From NCBI GenBank assembly GCA_965119215.1, contig CBCPKK010000017.1, positions 1-64,000 on the forward strand: a stretch of 64,000 nucleotides of DNA, read 5' to 3'. The translations under genes were made by a program, and so were the position numbers. The notes beneath the pieces are model-generated. The model was given only the letters and a program-made list of their open reading frames with translations, was not told where the DNA came from and ran no database searches. This document shows positions 25,124-33,469 of the stretch, piece after piece. The stretch is from Buttiauxella sp965119215 (GTDB lineage Bacteria > Pseudomonadota > Gammaproteobacteria > Enterobacterales > Enterobacteriaceae). The stretch's first letter is position 1; every line of letters begins with the position of its first letter.

Positions 25124-26584
25124 ATGGGATTGAATAGCTGTACCTCAATAAATAGAAGGCAATTGTCTTTTTTCTGGTCGGTTTTACCTATGGTGGTCAT
25201 GTTGGGTGGAATTAGTATCGGATATTTTATCTTTAATATTCGTGCGGAACCTATGATCTTGATAGGCACAGCGACGGCTTCATTCATAGCTATAGCACAT
25301 GGTTTTACCTGGGATGATATTCTAAAATCCATATGCGATAAAATATCTGAAGCATTACCTGTAATATTGATTGTTGCGAGTATCGGTTTCTTAATTGGGT
25401 CATGGATGGTGTCGGGGACGATACCGATGATGATTTACTATGGTTTAAAGTTAATTAACCCTCAGTATTTCTACATTTCAGCTTTCCTTCTTGGGGCTCT
25501 GATCTCAGTTTGTACTGGTACATCCTGGGGGGCCATTGGTACCGTTGGGATTGCGATGATTGGCGTTGCAATTGGACTGAATGTCTCACTTCCTATTGCT
25601 GCAGGGGCTATTGTCTCTGGCTGTTGGTTTGGTGATAAACTCTCTCCTGTCTCTGATTCAACAAATATGGCAGCACTGGCTGCAGGTGTGAATCTTTACT
25701 CCCATATAGGGCATCTGCTGTGGACTACTGGCCCAGGGTTTATTGTTTGTAGTGTCATATATAGTTATATGGGGATGGGGATTAATGCCTCTATAAGTAC
25801 GCCGGAAAACATTGTTAATCTGATGACATCAATTGGCCATCTTTATCATTTTAATCTGTTCCTGTTATTGCCGCCGATGATTGTATTGTATGGTTCTCTT
25901 TCAAAGAAACCTCCTATTCCTATGTTATTTCTCTCCACGATAGTATCGATGATTCTTGCTTTAGTCTTTCAGGGGTTCTCTGCGTCATCGGTAGGAGAGT
26001 CGGTGGTCAGTGGTTTTAAACTCTCAATGATTGAAGGGATTAATGTCGCTGATCTCTCTTCCGATATATCCCGCTTACTGGAACGAGGTGGTGCTATATC
26101 TATGTTTAGTAGTTTTGTTACTGTTTTCAGTGCGTTTAGTTTTGCTGGTGCGATGAGTGCAACGGGTTCGCTGCACACTGTGATTCGTGCTCTGACCAAA
26201 GGCGTTAAATCAACATTCCGTCTGATAGCCACCACGATTATTACAACGTTCACCATCTGCGCATGTACAGCAAACGGCACGCTACCCTTGCTGCTATGTG
26301 GTGATGCTTTTAAAGATGAGTATAAAAAAAGGGGTCTTGCTGCAAAGAATCTCTCTCGTACCACAGAGGATGCAGGAACTGTCGTAGAACCTATTATCCC
26401 CTGGTCTGCTTCCGGCGTTTATTGTGCAACGATGCTGGGCGTCTCAACGCTTGATTATTTACCGTGGGCAATTTTATGTTACACCGGGATCATCTTCGCA
26501 TTGCTATTAGCTGCTACGGGAATTGGTATTGCTAAATGTCAACCAGATGATGTTTCTGAGAATGTAGTTGAGCATCAATTATAA
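25124..26584 (+). CDS. NhaC-family sodium:proton antiporter
   Basis: This is a 486-residue membrane protein with many hydrophobic segments and the NhaC-family signature FGDKLSPVSDSTNMAALAAG in its middle. A second conserved part is TTEDAGTVVEPIIPW. NhaC-family members exchange sodium for protons or, in some branches, exchange organic acids or amino acid derivatives. It starts at the ATG at 25124; an in-frame TTG at 25112 is less likely. It lies between a MelR-like regulator and a MalY-like C-S lyase, so it may transport the substrate or product of that enzyme rather than serve only in sodium homeostasis. This is an inference. Confidence 0.82.
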   Translation: MGLNSCTSINRRQLSFFWSVLPMVVMLGGISIGYFIFNIRAEPMILIGTATASFIAIAHGFTWDDILKSICDKISEALPVILIVASIGFLIGSWMVSGTIPMMIYYGLKLINPQYFYISAFLLGALISVCTGTSWGAIGTVGIAMIGVAIGLNVSLPIAAGAIVSGCWFGDKLSPVSDSTNMAALAAGVNLYSHIGHLLWTTGPGFIVCSVIYSYMGMGINASISTPENIVNLMTSIGHLYHFNLFLLLPPMIVLYGSLSKKPPIPMLFLSTIVSMILALVFQGFSASSVGESVVSGFKLSMIEGINVADLSSDISRLLERGGAISMFSSFVTVFSAFSFAGAMSATGSLHTVIRALTKGVKSTFRLIATTIITTFTICACTANGTLPLLLCGDAFKDEYKKRGLAAKNLSRTTEDAGTVVEPIIPWSASGVYCATMLGVSTLDYLPWAILCYTGIIFALLLAATGIGIAKCQPDDVSENVVEHQL

Positions 26585-26750
26585 GTTTAAAATGGATAGG
26601 GTTATTATCTATTCTGAATAAGTGTAAAGATAATTTATCTAAGGCGCGCATGCTGTAGTGGCTATATTCTTTGGATGAATTTGCCTTGTGTGTTTTTAAT
26701 TTACATTAATTGCGTCTTTGCTTTTTCAAAGGTTGAACCAGGAGTTTGTC

Positions 26751-27944
26751 ATGTCTTTGTTTGATTGTGTTGTCACAAGAGATGTTAATTGCCGTAAGTA
26801 TGGGCAGTTGCAAAAAATGTTTGGTACTGATGATGTATTGCCTCTCTGGATTGCAGATATGGACTTCAGAACTCCAGAGCCCATTATTGATACCATGCGC
26901 TCTGTCGTGACCCAACCTATTCAGGGATATAATCTTGATTATCCGCAATGGAAGGGGGCGGTTACTGAATGGTATTGTAAGTATTATTATTCTGATGTTA
27001 ATGAGGATTGGTTGCATTTTGTTCCTGGTGTAATAAAAACAATAGTATTGTCTTTGATGGCGCTGACAAAAACAGGTGAGAATATATTAACGTGTACCCC
27101 AGTCTATGACCCTTATCCTAGTTTTATAAAAACAAGTGGTAGAGGTTTGATACAAACGCGCCTGGTTGAGGTAAATGGATGCTATGAGTTTGATTGGTAT
27201 GACTTCAAAGAAAAACTAAAAAAAAGCAAGATGTTTCTTTTTTTATCACCGCATAACCCTGGTGGTATGGTGTGGGATCAAGAAACTCTTGAGAAGGTAA
27301 ATAGATATTGTCATGAAGCAGGGGTTATCGTCGTATCAGATGAGGTACATTGCGATTTAACATTGCCAGGCAAGCAGCATATTCCTTTTTTTTCGATAAA
27401 TGAGAAACTGAACAGTAAATCAATAGTATTGACTTCAATCAGTAAGGCATTTAATACACCCGCAGTGCAGGGTGGTATAGCCATTATCAGAAATGAAGAG
27501 CTACGCGATAAATTTTATAGCTTTCTGGATAACTGTTACCTTGCCGAGACAAATTCATTACAACAGGCAGCTATTTACTCTGCATATACCCATTGTGCTG
27601 ACTGGCATCAAAAATTACTGTCCTATTTATCCGGTAATGTGAAATTTGTAAAAGATGAAATAGAAAAAAACTGCCCGTTGATATCCGTTGTTCACGGCGG
27701 TGCATCCTATTTACTGTTTCTTAATGCTGAAAAAATGGGGCTCACCGACGAACAGTTAGCGTTTTTCTTCGTACACGAAGCTAAGCTCGGTCTTTCACCG
27801 GGTACACAGTATGGTCCCGGTGGAGAGGGGCACATGAGATTAAACGTGGGCTGCCCGCGTTCGGTGCTGATGGAGTCGATGCAGAGGTTAAAACAGGCGT
27901 ATAAAAACAGGGAGAATGCTCAACACGAGCATCGAGAACGATAA
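26751..27944 (+). CDS. MalY/PatB-type PLP-dependent aminotransferase (probable C-S beta-lyase)
   Basis: This is a 397-residue fold-type I PLP enzyme. The N-terminus (LPLWIADMDFRTPEPIIDTM), SPHNPGGMVW, VVSDEVHCDL and the PLP-lysine motif SISKAFNTPAVQG are those of the MalY/PatB family, whose members cleave cystathionine or cysteine conjugates. In E. coli, MalY also represses MalT. AGGAG about 6 bases before the ATG at 26751 selects this start over the upstream TTG/ATG at 26718. It lies 166 bases after the NhaC-type gene, probably in the same transcription unit. Confidence 0.83.
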   Translation: MSLFDCVVTRDVNCRKYGQLQKMFGTDDVLPLWIADMDFRTPEPIIDTMRSVVTQPIQGYNLDYPQWKGAVTEWYCKYYYSDVNEDWLHFVPGVIKTIVLSLMALTKTGENILTCTPVYDPYPSFIKTSGRGLIQTRLVEVNGCYEFDWYDFKEKLKKSKMFLFLSPHNPGGMVWDQETLEKVNRYCHEAGVIVVSDEVHCDLTLPGKQHIPFFSINEKLNSKSIVLTSISKAFNTPAVQGGIAIIRNEELRDKFYSFLDNCYLAETNSLQQAAIYSAYTHCADWHQKLLSYLSGNVKFVKDEIEKNCPLISVVHGGASYLLFLNAEKMGLTDEQLAFFFVHEAKLGLSPGTQYGPGGEGHMRLNVGCPRSVLMESMQRLKQAYKNRENAQHEHRER

Positions 27945-28050
27945 TAAAGCGTCTCGTGTCATCCGCCAGTCTTGCAGTGGCATTGTCCATTTCGGTGGTA
28001 TTGGCTGGATGGCATGGGCGGTGCCTATCGTTCTATCTGATATGAGATGA
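27916..28050 (+). CDS. Possible small ORF overlapping the 3' end of the MalY-like gene
   Basis: A 44-codon frame begins inside the last 29 bases of the preceding gene, with GGGAG a few bases before its ATG. It ends TGA at 28048-28050. The product has a hydrophobic centre (GIVHFGGIGWMAWAVPIVLS) that could span a membrane. It may be a coupled small protein or the truncated start of a transporter gene. I do not recognise it, and it could be a chance frame. Confidence 0.25.
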   Translation: MLNTSIENDNKASRVIRQSCSGIVHFGGIGWMAWAVPIVLSDMR

Positions 28051-28162
28051 GTATTGCAAAGTATCTGCCCGTTCAGGCTTTTTTGTCGTAACGTTGCCCC
28101 GGTGCATTTTTGAATAGACTCAACTCCGGGGTGAGCGTTTATTTTACAAACTCAATTCCTTT

Positions 28163-28213
28163 TTGATCCCACCCCAGTATTTACCCCTAAAGGGTGATGC
28201 CTCTACTACCCCT
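28163..28213 (+). promoter_or_regulatory. nap operon control region: NarP 7-2-7 site and FNR-like half-site
   Basis: TACCCCT-AA-AGGGTGA at 28182-28197 is a textbook NarP/NarL 7-2-7 inverted repeat. A TTGAT half-site at 28163-28167 would centre an FNR dimer site about 20 bases upstream of it. That is the spacing of the FNR and NarP sites at the E. coli napF promoter (-64.5 and -44.5). A third heptamer, TACCCCT, is at 28207-28213. By that analogy transcription would begin near 28234, about 95 bases before napF. Confidence 0.72.
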
Positions 28214-28329
28214 TTGTCACATACCGTAACACTCAATAAAAACCCGTAAAAAACTACGGAAATAACACAGAAGTGTTTGCCGATTTTCGCGCTTAGAAAT
28301 CTGGTATTTGTGATGCAAGGATGTGCCTG

Positions 28330-28821
28330 ATGGCTGATTTTTCCCGACGTGGATTATTGACCGGGAGTTTTCAACGCTCCACCACCGCTTTCCGCCCACC
28401 CTGGAGTGGGGATGAGCAACATTTTCTTGTTGATTGCACACGCTGCAATGCCTGTTTATCTGCCTGTGAAACCCGTGTTTTAAGACGTGGCCAGGGCGGC
28501 TACCCCGAAGTTAATTTCAGCAATGGTGAATGCACCTTTTGCTACGCCTGCGCGCAAGCCTGCCCGGAAAAAATTTTTCTTACGCGCGAGGTTTCCCCCT
28601 GGGAACACACCTTGTCGATTGGCGATAACTGTCTTGCCAGAAACAGCGTCGAATGCCGTAGCTGCCAGGACATCTGTGAATCGCAGGCTATTTCATTTCG
28701 CCCCTCTGTGCAGGGCATTGCCCAACCTTTACTCAGCCATACCGATTGCACCGCCTGCGGCGCATGCATCTCCGGTTGCCCTGTTTCAGCCATCTCCATG
28801 AGGCACGCAAATGCAAACTAA
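28330..28821 (+). CDS. napF: Ferredoxin-type protein NapF
   Basis: This is a 163-residue cytoplasmic iron-sulfur protein. Four cysteine clusters are visible (CTRCNACLSACE, CTFCYACAQACPE, CRSCQDICE, CTACGACISGCP). NapF interacts with NapA before export and is thought to help in cofactor maturation or electron supply. The start MADFSRRGLLTG at 28330 is preferred over an ATG at 28321 because AAGGA precedes it at a good distance and the SRRG opening matches E. coli NapF. It is the first gene of the nap operon and overlaps napD by 11 bases. Confidence 0.94.
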   Translation: MADFSRRGLLTGSFQRSTTAFRPPWSGDEQHFLVDCTRCNACLSACETRVLRRGQGGYPEVNFSNGECTFCYACAQACPEKIFLTREVSPWEHTLSIGDNCLARNSVECRSCQDICESQAISFRPSVQGIAQPLLSHTDCTACGACISGCPVSAISMRHANAN

Positions 28822-29074
28822 CTGGCACGTCTGCGGCCTGGTGGTTCAGGCTCACTCACAAGATATTCTCGCGGTCAGCACCGCATTGAACGCGCTACCG
28901 GGCAGTGAAGTCGCGGCAAGCGATGCCGAACACGGCAAATTAGTAGTGGTTATGGAAGCGGCGCGCAGTGATGCGCTGCTGAATCAAATTGAGTCGGCAC
29001 GCAATATTGCGGGCGTGCTGGCGGTGTCGCTGGTTTATCACCAGCAGGATGAGCAAGGTGAGGAAACACCATGA
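28811..29074 (+). CDS. napD: NapA signal-peptide-binding chaperone NapD
   Basis: This is an 87-residue cytoplasmic protein (WHVCGLVVQAHSQDI at the start) of the NapD family. It binds the twin-arginine signal of NapA and holds back export until the molybdenum cofactor is inserted. It overlaps napF by 11 bases and napA by 4 bases, so translation of the three genes is coupled. Confidence 0.94.
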   Translation: MQTNWHVCGLVVQAHSQDILAVSTALNALPGSEVAASDAEHGKLVVVMEAARSDALLNQIESARNIAGVLAVSLVYHQQDEQGEETP

Positions 29075-31557
29075 AACTCAGTCGTCGTAGCTTTATGAAA
29101 GCGAACGCTGTTGCAGCCGCGGCGGCTGCCGCTGGTCTAAGCGTACCAAAAATTGCCCAAGCCATTGTCGGCAAACAAGACGCCATCAAATGGGATAAAG
29201 CCCCATGTCGCTTCTGTGGTACCGGTTGTGGCGTGTTAGTTGGCACACAAGATGGCCGCGTCGTGGCAAGCCAGGGTGACCCGGATGCGCCAGTTAACCG
29301 TGGCCTGAACTGCATCAAAGGCTATTTCCTGCCAAAAATTATGTACGGAAAAGACAGGCTCACACAGCCGCTGCTGCGCATGAAAGACGGCCAGTACGAT
29401 AAAGAAGGTGAGTTCGCTCCAGTCAGCTGGGAGCAGGCCTTCGACATCATGGAACAAAAATTCAAAACCAGCCTGAAAGAAAAAGGGCCGGAAGCGGTCG
29501 GTATGTTTGGTTCCGGGCAGTGGACCGTGTGGGAAGGTTACGCCGCGTCCAAATTATTCAAAGCGGGTTTCCGTTCCAATAACCTCGACCCGAACGCACG
29601 CCATTGCATGGCCTCTGCCGTCGTGGGCTTTATGCGCACTTTCGGTATGGATGAGCCGATGGGCTGCTACGACGATATCGAACAGGCAGATGCATTCGTG
29701 CTTTGGGGTTCGAACATGGCGGAGATGCATCCGGTTTTATGGTCGCGCATCACGGCTCGTCGTCTGTCGCATGAAAACGTTAACGTCGCCGTTCTCTCTA
29801 CCTTCCAGCATCGTAGTTTTGAACTGGCTGACAACGGCATGGTGTTCACGCCGCAAAGCGACCTGGCAATCCTTAACTACATCGCCAACTACATCATTCA
29901 GAACAATGCCATCAACGAGTCGTTCTTTAAGCAGCATGTGAATCTGCGCAAAGGGGTGACTGATATCGGCTACGGTTTGCGTCCGACGCATCCGCTGGAA
30001 AAAGCGGCTAAAAACCCAGGTTCTGATGCTTCCGAGCCAATGAGCTTTGAAGATTACAAAGCCTTTGTTGCTGAGTACACCCTGGAAAAAACCGCTGAAA
30101 TGAGCGGAGTGCCAAAAGACCAACTCGAAGCGCTTGCCCAGTTGTACGCTGACCCGAATAAGAAAGTGATTTCTTACTGGACGATGGGTTTCAACCAGCA
30201 TTCCCGTGGCGTCTGGGCCAATAACCTCGTCTATAACATCCACTTGTTGACCGGCAAAATTTCTACGCCTGGCTGTGGCCCGTTCTCTTTAACCGGTCAG
30301 CCGTCGGCTTGTGGCACGGCGCGTGAAGTTGGCACTTTCTCCCATCGCCTGCCAGCAGACATGGTGGTGACTAACGATAAACACCGTCAAATCGCTGAAA
30401 ACCAGTGGCAACTGCCCGCCGGAACCATTCCTGCGAAAGTGGGCCTGCACGCCGTGGCGCAAGACCGCGCGCTGAAAGATGGCAAGCTCAACGTTTACTG
30501 GGTGATGTGTAACAACAACATGCAGGCCGGGCCGAATATCACCGAAGAGCGCATGCCGGGCTGGCGCGATCCGCGCAACTTCGTGATTGTTTCCGATCCG
30601 TATCCAACGATCAGCGCATTGAGCGGGGATCTGATCCTGCCGACTGCCATGTGGGTGGAAAAAGAAGGCGCTTATGGCAACGCCGAACGCCGTACTCAGT
30701 TCTGGCGTCAGCAGGTTAAAGCGCCGGGCGAGGCGAAATCCGATCTCTGGCAGTTAGTAGAATTTGCCAAACGCTTCAAAGTGGAAGAAGTCTGGCCTGC
30801 CGAGTTAGTGGATCAGAAACCGGAATACCGTGGCAAAACGTTGTTTGACGTGCTGTTTGCTAACGCTAACGTCAGCAAATTCCCGGTCACTGAACTGGCA
30901 GAAGATCAGCTTAATGACGAATCTCGCGAGCTGGGGTTCTATCTGCAAAAAGGGTTGTTCGAAGAGTATGCCGCGTTCGGTCGTGGTCATGGGCACGATC
31001 TTGCCCCGTTCGATGATTACCACAAAGCGCGTGGTTTGCGCTGGCCAGTGGTCGACGGTAAAGAAACGCTCTGGCGCTACAGCGAAGGCCACGATCCGTA
31101 TGTGAAAGCGGGCGAAGGCTTCAAATTCTACGGTAAACCAGACGGCAAGGCCGTTATCTTCGCGCTGCCCTTTGAGCCAGCGGCAGAGTCGCCGGACCAG
31201 GAATACGACCTGTGGTTATCAACCGGACGCGTGCTGGAACACTGGCATACCGGCAGCATGACGCGCCGTGTCCCTGAACTGCATCGCGCCTTCCCGGAAG
31301 CGGTTTTGTTCATTCATCCGCTTGATGCTAAAGCGCGTGATTTGCGTCGTGGCGACAAAGTGAAAGTTATCTCCCGTCGTGGCGAAGTGATTTCGATTGT
31401 CGAAACTCGCGGTCGTAACAAGCCGCCGCAGGGGCTGGTCTTCATGCCATTCTTCGATGCCGCGCAGCTAGTGAATAACCTGACGCTGGATGCGACCGAT
31501 CCGCTTTCGAAAGAGACGGATTATAAGAAATGCGCTGTAAAACTGGCGAAGGTGTAA
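29071..31557 (+). CDS. napA: Periplasmic nitrate reductase catalytic subunit NapA
   Basis: This is an 828-residue molybdoenzyme that reduces nitrate to nitrite in the periplasm. It has a Tat signal (SRRSFMKANAVAAAA, then the PKIAQA cleavage region), a 4Fe-4S site (CRFCGTGCGV and NCIKG), and the Mo-coordinating cysteine in ARHCMASAVVGF. The bis-MGD-binding domains follow, ending at the C-terminal KCAVKLAKV. The length equals the E. coli enzyme. It overlaps napD by 4 bases and is followed directly by napB; the quinol-oxidising napG and napH found in E. coli are absent here. Confidence 0.98.
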   Translation: MKLSRRSFMKANAVAAAAAAAGLSVPKIAQAIVGKQDAIKWDKAPCRFCGTGCGVLVGTQDGRVVASQGDPDAPVNRGLNCIKGYFLPKIMYGKDRLTQPLLRMKDGQYDKEGEFAPVSWEQAFDIMEQKFKTSLKEKGPEAVGMFGSGQWTVWEGYAASKLFKAGFRSNNLDPNARHCMASAVVGFMRTFGMDEPMGCYDDIEQADAFVLWGSNMAEMHPVLWSRITARRLSHENVNVAVLSTFQHRSFELADNGMVFTPQSDLAILNYIANYIIQNNAINESFFKQHVNLRKGVTDIGYGLRPTHPLEKAAKNPGSDASEPMSFEDYKAFVAEYTLEKTAEMSGVPKDQLEALAQLYADPNKKVISYWTMGFNQHSRGVWANNLVYNIHLLTGKISTPGCGPFSLTGQPSACGTAREVGTFSHRLPADMVVTNDKHRQIAENQWQLPAGTIPAKVGLHAVAQDRALKDGKLNVYWVMCNNNMQAGPNITEERMPGWRDPRNFVIVSDPYPTISALSGDLILPTAMWVEKEGAYGNAERRTQFWRQQVKAPGEAKSDLWQLVEFAKRFKVEEVWPAELVDQKPEYRGKTLFDVLFANANVSKFPVTELAEDQLNDESRELGFYLQKGLFEEYAAFGRGHGHDLAPFDDYHKARGLRWPVVDGKETLWRYSEGHDPYVKAGEGFKFYGKPDGKAVIFALPFEPAAESPDQEYDLWLSTGRVLEHWHTGSMTRRVPELHRAFPEAVLFIHPLDAKARDLRRGDKVKVISRRGEVISIVETRGRNKPPQGLVFMPFFDAAQLVNNLTLDATDPLSKETDYKKCAVKLAKV

Positions 31558-31567
31558 GGGGGATTAA

Positions 31568-32020
31568 ATGATGAAAACCACCATCCTGACAAAGACGTTA
31601 TTTCAATGGGTTGCCGCGTTTGCTCTGCTGGTGAGTGGCGCGTTATGGGCTGCAAACGGTGTGGATTTGACGCAGTCTCCAGAAGTTTCTGGCACGCCGG
31701 AAGGTTCTATACATATGCCAAAACAGCAGGGGCGTATGGCGCTCAATTACGTCAATCAACCGCCAATGATTCCGCATAGCGTCGATGGCTACCAGGTTTC
31801 CATTAACACTAACCGTTGCCTGCAATGCCACGGTGTTGAACATTACCGTACAACGGGCGCACCACGTGTGAGCCCGACGCACTTTTTAGATAACGACGGC
31901 AAAGTGCTTTCAAACGTCGCACCGCGCCGCTATTTCTGCCTGCAATGCCATGTTCCTCAAACCGATGCGGCACCGATTGTCGAAAACACATTCACGCCGT
32001 CTAAAGGCTTTGGAAACTAG
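31568..32020 (+). CDS. napB: Diheme cytochrome c NapB
   Basis: This is a 150-residue periplasmic electron-transfer subunit of the nitrate reductase. A signal peptide ends LWAAN, and two heme c sites are present (CLQCHGVEHY and CLQCHVPQTD). It passes electrons from NapC to NapA. It starts 10 bases after napA. Two adjacent ATG codons exist at the start; either may be used. Confidence 0.95.
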   Translation: MMKTTILTKTLFQWVAAFALLVSGALWAANGVDLTQSPEVSGTPEGSIHMPKQQGRMALNYVNQPPMIPHSVDGYQVSINTNRCLQCHGVEHYRTTGAPRVSPTHFLDNDGKVLSNVAPRRYFCLQCHVPQTDAAPIVENTFTPSKGFGN

Positions 32021-32028
32021 AGGCCATT

Positions 32029-32631
32029 ATGGATAAATCAACCCGTAAACCCGGCATCATCCGCCGTATATGGCAGTGGTGGCGTCGCCCAAGCCGCCTG
32101 GCACTTGGCACATTATTGCTGATTGGTTTCGCTGGTGGGATTATTTTCTGGGGCGGTTTTAACACCGGCATGGAGATGACTAACCGCGAAGAATTTTGTA
32201 TCGGCTGCCATGAAATGCGTGCCAACGTCTACGAAGAATATATGCAGACCGTGCATTACAACAACCGTAGCGGCGTGCGCGCAACCTGCCCGGATTGCCA
32301 CGTTCCTCATGAATGGGGCCCGAAAATTTTACGTAAAATTCAGGCCAGCAAAGAGTTGTATGCCAAAGCGTTTGGCTTAATCGACACGCCGCAGAAGTTT
32401 GATGACCATCGCCTGGCGATGGCGCAAAACGAGTGGCGCAGGATGAAAAACAATAACTCGCAGGAGTGCCGAAACTGCCACAACTTTGACTATATGGATT
32501 TTACTGCCCAGAAAACGGTCGCGGCGAAAATGCATGATAAGGCGGTTAAAGATGGACAAACCTGCGTGGATTGCCACAAAGGAATTGCGCACAAACTGCC
32601 GGATATGAGCGAAGTTAAGAACGGTTTTTAA
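32029..32631 (+). CDS. napC: Membrane-anchored tetraheme cytochrome c NapC
   Basis: This is a 200-residue NapC/NirT-family quinol dehydrogenase. One N-terminal membrane anchor (LALGTLLLIGFAGGIIFWGG) precedes a periplasmic domain with four CxxCH heme sites (CIGCH, CPDCH, CRNCH, CVDCH). It oxidises menaquinol and feeds NapB. In the absence of napGH it must be the only dedicated quinol route of this operon. It starts 8 bases after napB and is the last nap gene here; no ccm genes follow, unlike in E. coli. Confidence 0.96.
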   Translation: MDKSTRKPGIIRRIWQWWRRPSRLALGTLLLIGFAGGIIFWGGFNTGMEMTNREEFCIGCHEMRANVYEEYMQTVHYNNRSGVRATCPDCHVPHEWGPKILRKIQASKELYAKAFGLIDTPQKFDDHRLAMAQNEWRRMKNNNSQECRNCHNFDYMDFTAQKTVAAKMHDKAVKDGQTCVDCHKGIAHKLPDMSEVKNGF

Positions 32632-32640
32632 TCTGTAACC

Positions 32641-32670
32641 CACCTTCTCTCTCGGGCGAGAGAGAAGGTG
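32641..32670 (+). terminator. Strong hairpin after napC
   Basis: CACCTTCTCTCTC and GAGAGAGAAGGTG form a perfect 13-base stem with a GGGC loop, 9 bases after the napC stop codon. No T-run follows, so it may stabilise the mRNA 3' end or need Rho rather than act as a simple intrinsic terminator. Confidence 0.55.
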
Positions 32671-32747
32671 TCAGTCGCAAAAATTAGCGACAAAAATCAC
32701 ATAGCAGCCTATGATTATCGGCTCCCCTAACTCATTGTGGAGACGGT

Positions 32748-33323
32748 ATGTCGATTAAAATCGAAGTCATCAAAGATAAAATCCTCTCAGATAATTACTT
32801 CATTCTGCGCAATATCACCTACGATCTATACCGTAACGAAGCCGAAGCTATCCGCCACAAACGTGAAGTTTATGACCGTGGTAACGGTGCAACGATACTC
32901 CTGTATAACCGCGAGAAAAAAACGGTGGTGCTAACGCGCCAGTTCCGCATCGCAACATGGGTTAACGGCAATACGGATGGTATGTTGATTGAAGCCTGTG
33001 CAGGCTTGTTAGATGCCGACGAACCGGAAGTTTGTGCGCGCAAAGAAGCCATTGAAGAAACCGGTTATCAGGTAGGGGATGTCGAAAAAGTATTCGAACT
33101 GTATATGTCTCCTGGCGGCGTAACAGAGCTAATTTACTTCTACATCGCTGAGTATACCGATGCGCACCGCGAACATGCTGGTGGCGGGATTGATGATGAA
33201 GATATTGACGTGCTTGAACTGCCTTTCGCACGAGCGCTGGAAATGGTAGCAAGTGGTGAAATTCGTGACGGAAAGACGGTTATTCTGTTGCAGCTCTTAC
33301 AATTACGCGGACTGATGAATTAA
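32748..33323 (+). CDS. nudK: GDP-mannose pyrophosphatase NudK
   Basis: This is a 191-residue Nudix hydrolase. The Nudix box runs from GLLDADEPEVCARKEAIEET to the following GY, with the catalytic glutamates in EAIEETGY. E. coli NudK splits GDP-mannose into GMP and mannose-1-phosphate. In E. coli it is the direct neighbour of aegA, while here it is separated by the melR-nhaC-malY-nap insertion. A ribosome binding site (GGAGA) precedes the ATG at 32748. Confidence 0.94.
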   Translation: MSIKIEVIKDKILSDNYFILRNITYDLYRNEAEAIRHKREVYDRGNGATILLYNREKKTVVLTRQFRIATWVNGNTDGMLIEACAGLLDADEPEVCARKEAIEETGYQVGDVEKVFELYMSPGGVTELIYFYIAEYTDAHREHAGGGIDDEDIDVLELPFARALEMVASGEIRDGKTVILLQLLQLRGLMN

Positions 33324-33469
33324 AAACATTCAAATTCAATCTATTACGGATAGGTGATTTTAGGTAAATCTATCCGATAAATCCGATTGAGCACAAACGT
33401 CAACCAGACGAAGATATCGCCACTTTTTGTACGATTTTTCTCTTCGTCTTCTCAGGATGTGTGTCGCCA

